Assembly: GCA_001044335.1 (NCBI GenBank)
Contig: CP011001.1
Location: 1,178,001 to 1,242,000 of the forward strand
Source of the DNA: Methylophilales bacterium MBRSF5
GTDB lineage: Bacteria; Pseudomonadota; Gammaproteobacteria; Burkholderiales; Methylophilaceae
Direction: 5' to 3'
DNA: 64,000 nucleotides
The stretch's first letter is position 1; each line of letters starts with the position of its first letter. Positions 9,853 through 19,041 of this stretch are shown here, piece after piece. Below the pieces are notes generated by a model that was not told the DNA's origin, ran no database searches, and was given only the letters and a program-made list of their open reading frames with translations. The translations under genes and the position numbers were made by a program.

Positions 9853-11256
9853 ATGAAAAAATTATTATCCAAATTAGGATTAGTAAGTCTCATCAGTCTT
9901 TTCTTAATGGGCTTTACTAATATCAGTTTTGCTGACACCTCAGTGTTCAGTGACAATTCATTTCTGGTGGCAGAGATGGAAGAGATGCCAGCAGGAGATG
10001 AAGCAATGGCTTCGGAAGAAGCTGCAGAAGAAGCGACGATTGATACCGGCGATACCGCATGGATGATCGTGGCAACCATCCTCGTCATTGTGATGGCCAT
10101 TCCTGGCTTAGCCCTCTTTTACGGTGGACTAGTGAGAGCTAAGAATATGTTATCCGTGTTGATGCAAGTATTTGTAACGTTCTCACTCATGTCTGTACTT
10201 TGGGTGTTCTACGGTTACAGCTTAGCTTTCAGCGACGGTGGTGCATGGAATGATTACATTGGTGGTCTCAGTACTGCATTTTTAAGTGGCATTACAGCAG
10301 ACTCAGTGTCAGATACGATTCCTGAATTTGTGTTCGTGACTTTCCAGTTAACCTTCGCAGCATTAACACCGGCACTGATTGTTGGTGCATTTGCTGAGCG
10401 TATTAAATTTTCAGCACTACTTTTATTCATGCCATTATGGCTAACACTGGTGTACTTACCTATCTGTCACATGGTCTGGGGTGGTGGACTCATCGACTCA
10501 TGGGGCGCAGTTGACTTTGCTGGTGGTACGGTAGTTCACATCAATGCAGGTATTGCCGCATTAGTGGGTGCAATCATTATCGGTAAACGTATTGGTCTTG
10601 GCAAAACAGCCATGGCACCTCACAATCTTCCAGCAACCATGATCGGTGCATCTTTACTATGGGCTGGTTGGTTCGGTTTCAACGTGGGTAGTGAATTAGC
10701 TGCTGATGGAACTGCTGGCTTAGTGATGATTAACACACAAGCTGCAACTGCTGCTGCCGTACTTGGCTGGTTAGCGATCGAATGGGCTGCTAAAGGTAAA
10801 CCATCCATGCTTGGTGGTGCATCTGGTGCAATTGCTGGACTGGTTGCAATTACTCCTGCTTGTGCAGTGGTTGGTCCAATCGGTGCAATCGTACTGGGCT
10901 TTGTAGCAAGTATTATTGCTTTCTGGGCATGTAGCTCACTTAAAAATGCTCTTGGTTATGACGACTCATTGGATGTCTTTGGTATCCACGGTGTCGCAGG
11001 AATCATCGGCGCGATTGGTTTAGCAGTCTTAATGGCTCCACAATTTGGTGGTGTTGGTTATGACGACGGTGTGACTATGGCTACACAACTTTGGTCACAA
11101 ACTAAATCAGTGTTATTCACCATTGTATGGTGTGGTGTGATCAGCTTTATTCTATTCAAAATCGTTGACGCAGTTATCGGTCTTCGAGTGTCTGAAGAAG
11201 ATGAAGTGTCTGGTCTAGATACATCATCACATGGTGAGACAGCTTACCGCAACTAA
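9853..11256 (+). CDS. amtB: Ammonium transporter
   Basis: AmtB conducts ammonium across the inner membrane. I place the start at the ATG at 9853, eight bases after the AAGGAG ribosome site at 9841-9846, rather than 36 bases upstream inside glnK. The 467-residue product has a cleavable signal peptide (to about residue 28), an acidic Glu/Ala-rich spacer, then eleven expected membrane spans. Amt signatures include ALFYGGLVRAKN, AFAERIKF, GGTVVHINAG and DVFGIHGVAGIIG. The gene is closed by a strong terminator at 11294. Partner and regulation: GlnK and the RpoN promoter upstream. Confidence 0.96.
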   Translation: MKKLLSKLGLVSLISLFLMGFTNISFADTSVFSDNSFLVAEMEEMPAGDEAMASEEAAEEATIDTGDTAWMIVATILVIVMAIPGLALFYGGLVRAKNMLSVLMQVFVTFSLMSVLWVFYGYSLAFSDGGAWNDYIGGLSTAFLSGITADSVSDTIPEFVFVTFQLTFAALTPALIVGAFAERIKFSALLLFMPLWLTLVYLPICHMVWGGGLIDSWGAVDFAGGTVVHINAGIAALVGAIIIGKRIGLGKTAMAPHNLPATMIGASLLWAGWFGFNVGSELAADGTAGLVMINTQAATAAAVLGWLAIEWAAKGKPSMLGGASGAIAGLVAITPACAVVGPIGAIVLGFVASIIAFWACSSLKNALGYDDSLDVFGIHGVAGIIGAIGLAVLMAPQFGGVGYDDGVTMATQLWSQTKSVLFTIVWCGVISFILFKIVDAVIGLRVSEEDEVSGLDTSSHGETAYRN

Positions 11257-11293
11257 GATACCTCTCCTCTCTTCAAGATATCTTAGTGATCCT

Positions 11294-11324
11294 AAAAGGG
11301 TGCATGTAAATGCACCCTTTTTTT
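11294..11324 (+). terminator. Rho-independent terminator of the porin-glnK-amtB operon
   Basis: A 12-base stem (AAAAGGGTGCAT pairing with ATGCACCCTTTT) around a four-base loop is followed by a run of T. It lies 37 bases after the amtB stop and separates the nitrogen operon from the next transcript. Confidence 0.95.
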
Positions 11325-11325
11325 A

Positions 11326-11353
11326 TTCATAAGGCTTAATCTTTCAGTATAAT
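11326..11353 (+). promoter_or_regulatory. Probable sigma-70 promoter before the LtaS-like gene
   Basis: A perfect -10 TATAAT at 11348-11353 is preceded, 16 bases upstream, by TTCATA (11326-11331), which matches four of six -35 positions. It lies between the amtB terminator and the ATG at 11381, the expected place for a new promoter. Confidence 0.5.
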
Positions 11354-11380
11354 TCGCATAAGTAATAAAAAAATTAACTT

Positions 11381-13291
11381 ATGTTTTCTAAGCTATCAAG
11401 CAATCCTTACCACCCATTTCTAAAGGCTTATCTTTTTGGTTTAATTTTTTTTAGCCTATCAAGATTGGGGTTAATCTTTTGGCAGTTAGATGCCGTTAAT
11501 GCAACCGATAAATTATTAAATATTATCGTACAAGGTGTTCGAGTGGACCTTATCCAGCTGGGATTAATATTTCTAATTCCCTTGTTAATTTTTCCACTCA
11601 GTTTCATTAATAGTCAAACAAAAAATATTTACTCTGCATTTTTAAGATTTTGGATCATTGTCAGTTTTATAATTTTATTTATCATCGAAGCATGCTCAAT
11701 CACATTTATCAATGAATACAATACAAGACCTAATGTCCTATTTCTAGAATATCTAAAATATCCCAGAGAAGTCTTTGAAATGTTATTTAAGGGATTTACC
11801 CTGGATGCGATTTTAGTGGTTGGGTCTGTGTTACTTTTCTCAAGACTTATCATTCTTGCATTCCGAAAACAAAACCAGATTGAGCATAAATTAATGCACC
11901 TTGTGATTTGGCCAATCATCCTCGTCTTAATGTTGATCAGCATTAGGTCAAGCTTTGGTCACCGTCCTGCAAATCCGGCAATGTTTGCAATCACTGACAA
12001 TGCTATGGTGAATTCTCTTGTTCTCAACTCCCCATACTCTGTGTTTTACGCTGCTTATAGTATGAAGCATGAAGCCTCGGCCTCAAAAGTGTATGGAAAG
12101 ATGGATGTTGATAAAATTTATTCTTTGACATCTCAACAGGGCCCGGCTGAATACCCAACCCAAAAATCTTTAACGCCAAGCTATCAAGGTAAACCCAAAA
12201 ATATTGTTATCCTCCTTCAAGAAAGTTTGGGTGCCACTTTTGTTGAGTCTCTGGGTGGAGTACCGGTCACCCCAAATTTAGAAAAATTAAAAAATGAGGG
12301 CATCTGGTTTACCCAGCTGTACGCCACAGGAACACGTTCTGTCCGAGGAATTGAGGCCGTCGTCTCAGGTTTCCCGCCTACACCGGCGCAAAGTACGGTG
12401 AAGCTGCCCTTGTCACAATCTAATTTTTTTACTCTGGCTACTTTATTAAAAGAGAAGAATTATGATACAAGTTTTATTTATGGCGGAGAAGCCCATTTTG
12501 ATAATATGCGTAGCTTTTTTACTGGGAACGGTTTTAAAAAGATAATTGAACAAAAAGATTTTACTAACCCAATATTCAAAGGAAGCTGGGGTGCGTCAGA
12601 TCAGGATCTATATCAAAAGGCACATGAAGAATTCTTAGAACGTCATAACCAAAATCAACCTTTTTTTAGCCTGGTCTTTACGTCCTCCAATCATGCACCT
12701 TTTGAATTTCCAGCAGGTGTAATTGATTTATACGAACAACCGCAAGCCACAGAAAAAAATGCTGTGAAATATGCAGATCATGCCTTGGGTGAATTTATAC
12801 AAAAAGCAAAACAAAGTGATTACTGGAAGGAAACTATTTTCTTGATTGTAGCTGATCATGACATACGCCCCAGAGGAGACTTCTTAATTCCAATAAAAAA
12901 CTTTCATATACCTGGCTTAATCATGGGGGGCGGTATCAATCCCAAAGTCATCAGCTCAATTACTAGCCAGATTGATTTGCCTGTGACCATACTCTCATTA
13001 GCAGGCATCCATGCAAAACATCCTATGATTGGACAAGACATGAGTGCTATTGATCAGTCCTATAAAGGTCGAGCGATTATGCAATACTACGATAACTTTG
13101 CCTGGATGGAGCAGGACGAACTCTTTGTTTTACAACCTAACCAAGAAATTTTTTATGGCAAGTATGACTTTATAAATAATAAAATTATCCCAAGCGACAA
13201 AAATAATATTAACTATGATAAACAGTTAGCACATGCCCTGCTGCCCAGTATTTTATATAGTCAGAAACTTTATAGATTGCCTCCACAATGA
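11381..13291 (+). CDS. LtaS-like membrane sulfatase-fold phosphoglycerol/phosphoethanolamine transferase
   Basis: The 636-residue protein has five predicted membrane spans in the first ~190 residues and a sulfatase-fold domain from about 273 to 560. Catalytic features are the metal-binding E281 (LLQESLG), the nucleophile T318 in GTRSVRG, and the late metal site VADHDIR near residue 500. LtaS-family enzymes move phosphoglycerol or phosphoethanolamine head groups onto glycans. In Gram-negatives the acceptors are periplasmic glucans, lipid A or polysaccharide. The acceptor here is unknown. It overlaps the next gene by 4 bases (ATGA), so both act together. Confidence 0.85.
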   Translation: MFSKLSSNPYHPFLKAYLFGLIFFSLSRLGLIFWQLDAVNATDKLLNIIVQGVRVDLIQLGLIFLIPLLIFPLSFINSQTKNIYSAFLRFWIIVSFIILFIIEACSITFINEYNTRPNVLFLEYLKYPREVFEMLFKGFTLDAILVVGSVLLFSRLIILAFRKQNQIEHKLMHLVIWPIILVLMLISIRSSFGHRPANPAMFAITDNAMVNSLVLNSPYSVFYAAYSMKHEASASKVYGKMDVDKIYSLTSQQGPAEYPTQKSLTPSYQGKPKNIVILLQESLGATFVESLGGVPVTPNLEKLKNEGIWFTQLYATGTRSVRGIEAVVSGFPPTPAQSTVKLPLSQSNFFTLATLLKEKNYDTSFIYGGEAHFDNMRSFFTGNGFKKIIEQKDFTNPIFKGSWGASDQDLYQKAHEEFLERHNQNQPFFSLVFTSSNHAPFEFPAGVIDLYEQPQATEKNAVKYADHALGEFIQKAKQSDYWKETIFLIVADHDIRPRGDFLIPIKNFHIPGLIMGGGINPKVISSITSQIDLPVTILSLAGIHAKHPMIGQDMSAIDQSYKGRAIMQYYDNFAWMEQDELFVLQPNQEIFYGKYDFINNKIIPSDKNNINYDKQLAHALLPSILYSQKLYRLPPQ

Positions 13292-15483
13292 AATTGAGTC
13301 ATATATTCACAAATTTAAAATACCTCTCACAATTTCTTCTATTTTATGCACGATCAAATATAAGAAATATTGAAAAAGCAGATGCACGCCATGTTGTTCC
13401 CGAAAATTTTATCGGAGTGAATATTGCCAGCAATGAAAATGAGGAAACCGATGAATATATCTTAGACAAAATTCAGGATCTTGAAGTAAAAAACTTAAGG
13501 ATATATTTTACATACCAAGATTTGAACAATCATAAAGCAAGATTGCTAAAAAAATTAAAACATTTTAGTGGATCAATCATTGTCAATCTCAGCCCTCCAC
13601 CCAAGGATGCTGTCAATATTTCAACTGAGCATGGAATGATCGCCTGGAAAAATTTTATCAATAAATTCTTTAATGATTTTAAAGAAATACCATTTGCAGT
13701 CGAAATAGGATCCACAATTAATAGACCATCATGGACAAAACTCACTTTTAAAAGCTTCTTCATGATCTGGGCCTCTACTTACTCAGTGTGTCGAATTCAT
13801 AAACGTTCTATCATCGGCCCTAATATTACTGACTTTGAGCCCTTTATCAATTTTGGAATATATAAGTCTTTGCAATCCAAACATCAATTACCAGATGAGA
13901 TATCAAATAATCTATTTGTGGAAAGAACGATTGAACCGGAACCATATGATCGTCGTATCTTTTTAAGAAAATATCCAAGGTTGTTTAAGTTTGATATATA
14001 TAAAAAATCAGCACTATATAAAGTTATAGCAGAGCACTTTAATATTAAATCCCTGATATCTCCGTGTGCATTCTGGAGTAAAAAAAGAGTCAATAGACTT
14101 ATAGGACAGCCAAATCTTCAAAGGTCGAAATATGTAACTCGTTACTTTGCCCTGCTGGCAGCTAAGGGTGACTTCTCAAAAGTATTTTGGGGTCCACTGA
14201 TTTGTGGACGTGAGGGACTGATCTCCAACAGCATCAAGGAGCCAGATTATCCCAAGCTAGAACAGGTCACATACTACAAAGAGGCTCGGGGTCAGATTTC
14301 TGACTTTAATATTAAAAAGATGTATTATGCCCTACGTTTTTTTAACACTACTATCCCTGGTGCTAAATTTATTAAGGATTATTCTTATGATCAAAATATT
14401 CATATCTTAGAGTTTGAAAAGAATAATCAGATCATTCATCTCATATGGACACAAAATAACTTAATTCAAGATATTCAACTTCACTATCATTTAAATGATT
14501 TAAGCAACGGACAATATAAAGACCATCTTGGCAATGAGATTGAAACACCACATACCATAACTGAAAATCCTATCTATATTTTTTGGAATAAATTAAATCA
14601 ACCTAATTTAATTCAAGCTCCCAAAATCTCTAACCATTATTTTATTCACCATAATTCAGAAAAGTATTTTTTTCTTCATGATGCGGAATGGAATGGGCTA
14701 ATTAAAGTAAACAATAAAATGGCATTAAATTCATTTTTAAAGGCCTGCCATCCATCTAAACTAGTCAGTCCTGACAAAAAAGACAGTCTTAGACTATCTA
14801 GGAATGCAGTGTGGATTCATGATATTCCAAATTTAGGGAAGGTCGTGATCAAAAAGCCGGCACATGTCTACCCACATAAACATTTCCTTGATCGACACCG
14901 TCCTAACAAATCCATAAGAGCTTGGAATGGGGCAAATGCCTTACTTGCAAAAGGAATTAATACCGCACCTCCAATTGCAGTATTTAGCAAAAAAAATGAT
15001 AAGACAGGTCTTGAAAATTTTTATATTTGTTCACACAGTGATGCATACAATTTTAACGACCTCGCTCTCCATTTCCAAACTGAAAATACATTCAAAGGGT
15101 TAAGCAAAAGACATATTTTTGAGCGTACAGCTCGATTTATTAATGATATGCATGGCCGTGGTTTATTTTTTAATGACCTATCTGCGGGGAATCTCTTTAT
15201 TAACATTAATGATAAACACTTTGATTTTGAATTAATTGATACAGGTAGGGTGAAGAATTTTTACAGCAATCTTAGCTTCCAGTCGCGCAAGAAACAACGG
15301 ATGAAAGACATCGTAAGACTGCTTAATAAATTTGATTGGGAGACCAGAAATATTTTCCTTAAATATTATTTCCAATTCAATAATCAATCTTTAACCCTAT
15401 TAGATAAGCTATCTCTTATAAGGTACGATATTTTTGTTGAAACCAAAAGATATAGAAAGAAAATACAAAAAAAACTCTCATGA
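13288..15483 (+). CDS. Fusion of a glycosidase-like N-terminal region and a lipopolysaccharide-kinase-like C-terminal domain
   Basis: The 731-residue protein has no close family I can name. Residues ~40-440 look like a TIM-barrel glycoside-hydrolase-type region (FIGVNIAS, LRIYFTYQDL, FAVEIGSTINRP, KVFWGPLICGREG) with a beta-rich tail. Residues ~505-720 resemble the Kdo/WaaP/InaA small-kinase fold: lysine K522/K523 in VVIKKP, the helix RAWNGANALLAKGI, the catalytic loop HGRGLFFNDLSAGNLF with D630 and N635, and a metal aspartate D651 in LIDTGRV. There is no signal peptide, so it is probably cytosolic or membrane-associated. It is translationally coupled to the LtaS-like transferase, which suggests glycan phosphorylation or modification. 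Function is inferred only. Confidence 0.65.
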   Translation: MKLSHIFTNLKYLSQFLLFYARSNIRNIEKADARHVVPENFIGVNIASNENEETDEYILDKIQDLEVKNLRIYFTYQDLNNHKARLLKKLKHFSGSIIVNLSPPPKDAVNISTEHGMIAWKNFINKFFNDFKEIPFAVEIGSTINRPSWTKLTFKSFFMIWASTYSVCRIHKRSIIGPNITDFEPFINFGIYKSLQSKHQLPDEISNNLFVERTIEPEPYDRRIFLRKYPRLFKFDIYKKSALYKVIAEHFNIKSLISPCAFWSKKRVNRLIGQPNLQRSKYVTRYFALLAAKGDFSKVFWGPLICGREGLISNSIKEPDYPKLEQVTYYKEARGQISDFNIKKMYYALRFFNTTIPGAKFIKDYSYDQNIHILEFEKNNQIIHLIWTQNNLIQDIQLHYHLNDLSNGQYKDHLGNEIETPHTITENPIYIFWNKLNQPNLIQAPKISNHYFIHHNSEKYFFLHDAEWNGLIKVNNKMALNSFLKACHPSKLVSPDKKDSLRLSRNAVWIHDIPNLGKVVIKKPAHVYPHKHFLDRHRPNKSIRAWNGANALLAKGINTAPPIAVFSKKNDKTGLENFYICSHSDAYNFNDLALHFQTENTFKGLSKRHIFERTARFINDMHGRGLFFNDLSAGNLFININDKHFDFELIDTGRVKNFYSNLSFQSRKKQRMKDIVRLLNKFDWETRNIFLKYYFQFNNQSLTLLDKLSLIRYDIFVETKRYRKKIQKKLS

Positions 15484-15588
15484 AAATCATTAGGTTTTTT
15501 TCAGCGTTATTAAATGTTTATTTTTTGATCTTTTAAGTAAAGTAAATCTACTGTTTTATACAGAATTTAATTGAAAGGAGATTACATT

Positions 15589-15660
15589 ATGTGGACAACA
15601 CCTGCTGCTACTGAAATGCGTTTCGGTTTTGAAGTAACAATGTACGTATGCAATAAGTAA
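15589..15660 (+). CDS. pqqA: PQQ precursor peptide PqqA
   Basis: This 23-codon gene encodes a peptide with the conserved PqqA core: MWTTPAATEMRFGFEV and then a Tyr three residues later. The Glu15 and Tyr19 pair (ExxxY) is cross-linked by PqqE and becomes the PQQ skeleton. A good ribosome site (AAAGGAG) precedes the ATG by 7 bases, and a terminator follows directly, so it is a mono-cistronic gene. No pqqBCDE is in the window. PQQ is the cofactor of methanol dehydrogenases, which supports a methylotroph. The promoter is unclear; a weak TTTAAG / TATACA pair at 15533 and 15557 is possible. Confidence 0.95.
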   Translation: MWTTPAATEMRFGFEVTMYVCNK

Positions 15661-15675
15661 TTATTGTTTAGGTAT

Positions 15676-15704
15676 AAAAAAGGAGCTTATTGCTCCTTTT
15701 TTTT
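15676..15704 (+). terminator. Terminator of pqqA, overlapping the end of mltA
   Basis: GGAGC and GCTCC around a five-base loop, extended by A and T runs on both sides, make a symmetric hairpin ending in eight T. It starts 15 bases after the pqqA stop. The mltA stop codon (15687-15689, minus strand) lies in its loop and 3' arm, so the last mltA codons form the hairpin. Because of the symmetric A/T tracts it can serve both strands. Confidence 0.9.
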
Positions 15705-16916
15705 ATTGATCTTAAATTCTTTGGGTAACATAACCCAAATATTTCCTTGCTGTTTCATGGCGCCCGCCTTTTTACCCGCTTCTGGTCCTGCCCCCCAATA
15801 ATAGTCTGCTCGAATTGGGCCTCTGATTGCTCCTCCCGTATCTTGTGCAATGACCAAACGATTTAGTGATTCATTTGAATTAGGAAATGTGGTCGCGAGA
15901 AATACTGGAGAGCCAATTGGGACATAACGTCTATCAATGGCAATTGATCTCTCAGCCGTTATCGGAACTCCTTGGGCTCCAATTGGGCCATCCAGACCAT
16001 TATCGAGCTCTCTAAAAAATACAAAGCTGGGGTTTTTATCTAGGAATTTTTTTAACTTTTTCTTGTTCTTATTGGCCCATGATTTTATTCCCTGCATGGA
16101 TGCATTATCTTTTGTTAGCTCACCAGCATTAATTAATGCTCTTCCCATAGAGCGATAAGGGTGGCCATTTTGATCAGCATAGCCGATAGGTATCTCACTT
16201 CCATCCTCAAATTTTATTATTCCAGAACCTTGAATCTCAAGAAAAAATGCTTCAACCGCATTATCCACCCAAAATAATTCATTGCCTTTTAAGATATTCT
16301 CACTTGATGAGATTTGCTCTCTTGAAAAGTAAGGTAATAACTTATTGCCCTCAACTTTTCCTCTCAATCTTTTATATTTCATCTCTGGATAGAGCTCAGA
16401 TAAATCGACCGTAATCAAATCTTCTGGTGTTTTGTAAATTGGGGTTGAATATTTTTTTGTTTTCTCCTTGCTGCCATTGAGAATAGGTTGATAGTACCCA
16501 GTGATTAATCCATAATCAGTGCCATCATCTTTCCATGACTTATAGAGAGTAAAGTTTGTTTTAAAAAATTCAATAACCTCTTCAGAAGATGGATCTTCCA
16601 TTAAGTTAGCAATGCTGCACACTTTTTTCCATTGTTTTTGATTAATAAGGGTAGAACAACTTTTTTGCCAAGCAGGCCAAGAATCTTTTACATTGTCACT
16701 CTTTAAAATAAAATCTATCTCATACCACTCAGATTGCCTGAGCTGACTAAATGGAACAATATTTTCATCAGACTTTTCTTTTACCTCAACAACATTACAT
16801 TCCTCAGACTTTTTACTTTCTACTGTTTCATCACATTGGCAATCTGTTTTTTCTATTTGCTTTGGAACACAGCCAATGAAAATAAAAAATATGAGCGGAA
16901 GAAGAAATTTAATCAA
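15687..16916 (-). CDS. mltA: Membrane-bound lytic murein transglycosylase A (lipoprotein)
   Basis: MltA cleaves peptidoglycan glycan strands to anhydromuropeptides. The 409-residue product has a lipoprotein signal with lipobox ending at C16 (FIGC), so it is anchored to the outer membrane. The MltA domain (TGYYQP, EIQGSGIIKFEDGS, IGYADQNGHPYRSMGR) is followed by the C-terminal 3D domain with the catalytic aspartate in IAQDTGGAI and the DYYWGAG segment. It overlaps apaG by 4 bases and is last in the thiS-thiG-apaG-mltA run. Its 3' end is shared with the pqqA terminator. Confidence 0.95.
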   Translation of the reverse strand: MIKFLLPLIFFIFIGCVPKQIEKTDCQCDETVESKKSEECNVVEVKEKSDENIVPFSQLRQSEWYEIDFILKSDNVKDSWPAWQKSCSTLINQKQWKKVCSIANLMEDPSSEEVIEFFKTNFTLYKSWKDDGTDYGLITGYYQPILNGSKEKTKKYSTPIYKTPEDLITVDLSELYPEMKYKRLRGKVEGNKLLPYFSREQISSSENILKGNELFWVDNAVEAFFLEIQGSGIIKFEDGSEIPIGYADQNGHPYRSMGRALINAGELTKDNASMQGIKSWANKNKKKLKKFLDKNPSFVFFRELDNGLDGPIGAQGVPITAERSIAIDRRYVPIGSPVFLATTFPNSNESLNRLVIAQDTGGAIRGPIRADYYWGAGPEAGKKAGAMKQQGNIWVMLPKEFKINKKKEQ

Positions 16917-17293
16917 TGCAGACTCCTCGGCATGATCAAATCAAATTTTGGTATCTCTGCATCAAACCTTTCACCAAACTCAGTTTCCATAGAGTAGGAG
17001 CCAAACATTTCGCCTATAGGTGTATCTATTTCAGTAGCACTGGTATAGGTAAAATTATCACCAGGATAAATGATGGGTTGTTCGCCAATAACGCCGATTC
17101 CATCTACTGTTTTGATATTACCGTTAGAGTTGACTATCTTCCAATGCCGAGAGACTAATTGGACATTGATATCAGATTCATTTTTGATGGTCACCGAATA
17201 AGCAAAAAAATATTTGCTTTCTTCATCTGATGAGTGTGAAGGCATATATTCTGTCAGCACACTGATTTCAATTTTTTTACTCAGATGGCTCAT
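16913..17293 (-). CDS. apaG: ApaG protein (DUF525)
   Basis: The 126-residue single-domain beta-sandwich protein has the ApaG hallmarks: YFFAYSVTIKNES, the RHWKIVNSNG strand, GVIGEQPIIYPGDNFTYTSA and the GSYSMETEFGERFDAEIP ending. ApaG is a widespread protein linked to divalent-cation and Ap4A-related phenotypes, and its molecular role is not settled. It lies one base from thiG and overlaps mltA by 4 bases. Confidence 0.95.
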   Translation of the reverse strand: MSHLSKKIEISVLTEYMPSHSSDEESKYFFAYSVTIKNESDINVQLVSRHWKIVNSNGNIKTVDGIGVIGEQPIIYPGDNFTYTSATEIDTPIGEMFGSYSMETEFGERFDAEIPKFDLIMPRSLH

Positions 17294-17294
17294 G

Positions 17295-18110
17295 TTATTT
17301 GATTAGTCCAGAAGTTGGTGAACTGGGATCAGCTTGATATAATTTTTTATCCATCCTCCCAGCCAGATAAGCTTCTCTTCCTGCATCAATAGCCTTTCTC
17401 ATGGCTCCAGCCATCATGATAGGATTTTTTGCCTCAGCAATAGCCGTATTCATTAATACGCCATCGCATCCAAGCTCCATCGCAATAGAAGCATCGGATG
17501 CTGTTCCAACCCCAGCATCAACTATAACTGGCACTGATGAATTCTTTATGATGATTTCAAGATTCCATGGATTCAAAATACCCATTCCCGAACCAATTAA
17601 AGATGCAAGAGGCATAATCGCTACACAGCCAATATCCTCTAACATTTTGGCAACAATAGGATCATCTGATGTATACACCATGACCTCAAAACCATCATTT
17701 ACTAGAACCTTTGCCGCCTCAATGGTTTCAATCACATTTGGATATAGTGTTTCTTTATCTCCTAACACTTCAAGCTTCACCAAATTATGGCCGTCTAACA
17801 ATTCACGAGCCAACCTCAGTGTTCTAATTGAATCTTCAGCATTAAAACAGCCGGCCGTATTTGGGAGATAGGTAAAGTCTGAGGGTGGTACGAAATCAAT
17901 TAGGCTAGGCTCACCTACATTTTGACCAATGTTGGTTCTTCTAATAGCAACAGTAACAATTTCAGCCCCAGATTCAGTTATTGCTTCTTTTGTCTCTTTA
18001 AAGTCCTTATACTTTCCAGTGCCTACTAACAATCTAGAATTAAATTCTCTCGAACCAACTATAAATTTATCTGAAGTGCTATCCACCACCAACTGCTCCG
18101 ACAATTTCAA
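17295..18110 (-). CDS. thiG: Thiazole synthase
   Basis: ThiG makes the thiazole phosphate moiety of thiamine from deoxyxylulose phosphate, dehydroglycine and ThiS-thiocarboxylate. Family features include [10 protein letters not shown], the Schiff-base lysine in LVKLEVLGD, the VYTSDDP loop and the phosphate-binding [11 protein letters not shown]. The coding frame opens with TTG at 18110, which overlaps thiS by 32 bases. GTG codons at 18089 or 18086 are better placed relative to a GGAG and would give the usual ThiG N-terminal length, so the true start is uncertain. Transcribed with thiS upstream and apaG downstream. Confidence 0.95.
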   Translation of the reverse strand: MKLSEQLVVDSTSDKFIVGSREFNSRLLVGTGKYKDFKETKEAITESGAEIVTVAIRRTNIGQNVGEPSLIDFVPPSDFTYLPNTAGCFNAEDSIRTLRLARELLDGHNLVKLEVLGDKETLYPNVIETIEAAKVLVNDGFEVMVYTSDDPIVAKMLEDIGCVAIMPLASLIGSGMGILNPWNLEIIIKNSSVPVIVDAGVGTASDASIAMELGCDGVLMNTAIAEAKNPIMMAGAMRKAIDAGREAYLAGRMDKKLYQADPSSPTSGLIK

Positions 18111-18279
18111 ACTTATCTCCCTCTTTTACTAGCGTATCTTTAAGACTACTTTTTGGAATAATCTCACCATTACACTCAACTGCAAATTTTTTACTCGCCA
18201 CACCAATTTCTTCTACTAAATTGTATACAGTTAAATTTTCCTCAAAATTTTTTATCTCGCCATTTACCCAAATCTTCAT
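18079..18279 (-). CDS. thiS: Sulfur carrier protein ThiS
   Basis: This 66-residue ubiquitin-fold protein carries the C-terminal Gly-Gly (here VGAVGGG), whose carboxylate is adenylated and thiocarboxylated to donate sulfur to ThiG. The WVNGE start and YNLVEEIG helix match the family. The gene overlaps thiG, as in many bacteria. No TPP riboswitch precedes it; only 12 bases separate it from the hydrolase gene upstream. ThiF and the dehydroglycine-forming enzyme (ThiO/ThiH) are not in the window. Confidence 0.95.
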   Translation of the reverse strand: MKIWVNGEIKNFEENLTVYNLVEEIGVASKKFAVECNGEIIPKSSLKDTLVKEGDKFEIVGAVGGG

Positions 18280-18291
18280 GGTCTTTATTCG

Positions 18292-19032
18292 TTATGCACT
18301 AAAGTTTCTTGTAAAAAATCTAAACGACATCTCATAACAAATTGAGGCCAATTCAGCATCATATCGATCACCCTCATCCCTCATAAAGGCATGTTGTGCA
18401 TTAAATTCGTGCCATTCAAATGTAATATCTGTTGATAATAACTTTTGTCTAATTTCAGACAATGCCTCTGTTGAGACATGGGTATCCTGTTTTCCCCAAA
18501 TCATTAACAGCTCACCCGAGATGTCTTTCAACCGCTCCATGCTGTGTTGACCTGGCTTATTGGGAATGATGGTTGTATGTAAGTCTGTGGCATAAAAACA
18601 TGCAGTCGCCTTTATATTCTTATTTAGCGCAGCGCGAAAAGCTAAATGGCCACCAATGCAAAATCCCATCGCTCCAAAATTACCGTTATGCCAATCTTGC
18701 TCTTTTGCCCAATTTATAAGGGCATCGTTATCACTATCGTACGACTCAACATCTTTATTTGCCTTGTCCGCATTTCCTTTATCCCTTCCTGCGTCGTCAT
18801 ATCCCAACACCGTTCCGATTGGATTTAACTCATGGAACACCTCTGGTACAAGAACGTTATAACCATGACTTGCTACAATTTGTGCAGCGCGCAATATAGG
18901 TCCAGTTTGTTGAAAGATTTCAGAATAAAATAAAATAGTTGGAAATTTGCCTATTTGTGCAGGCTGATGAACATATGTTCTCATCTTTCCGGTAGGGGTA
19001 TCAATATCAATATGATGGGATTTGATTAGCAT
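18292..19032 (-). CDS. Dienelactone hydrolase family protein
   Basis: The 246-residue alpha/beta hydrolase shows the dienelactone-hydrolase triad: nucleophile C125 in GFCIGG, D183 in GKQDTHV and H214 in NAQHAF. The DAGRDKGNADK segment matches the subgroup annotated as carboxymethylenebutenolidase-like. Substrate in this organism is unknown; many genomes carry such a gene without an aromatic pathway. It lies 12 bases upstream of thiS and 9 bases downstream of a small cysteine protein, in one minus-strand series. Confidence 0.88.
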   Translation of the reverse strand: MLIKSHHIDIDTPTGKMRTYVHQPAQIGKFPTILFYSEIFQQTGPILRAAQIVASHGYNVLVPEVFHELNPIGTVLGYDDAGRDKGNADKANKDVESYDSDNDALINWAKEQDWHNGNFGAMGFCIGGHLAFRAALNKNIKATACFYATDLHTTIIPNKPGQHSMERLKDISGELLMIWGKQDTHVSTEALSEIRQKLLSTDITFEWHEFNAQHAFMRDEGDRYDAELASICYEMSFRFFTRNFSA

Positions 19033-19041
19033 TTTCTTTCC

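Noticed and set aside
11381-13291. True lipoteichoic acid synthase
   Set aside because: The genome carries Gram-negative LPS (waaA) and outer-membrane genes, so the LtaS-like fold must have another acceptor.
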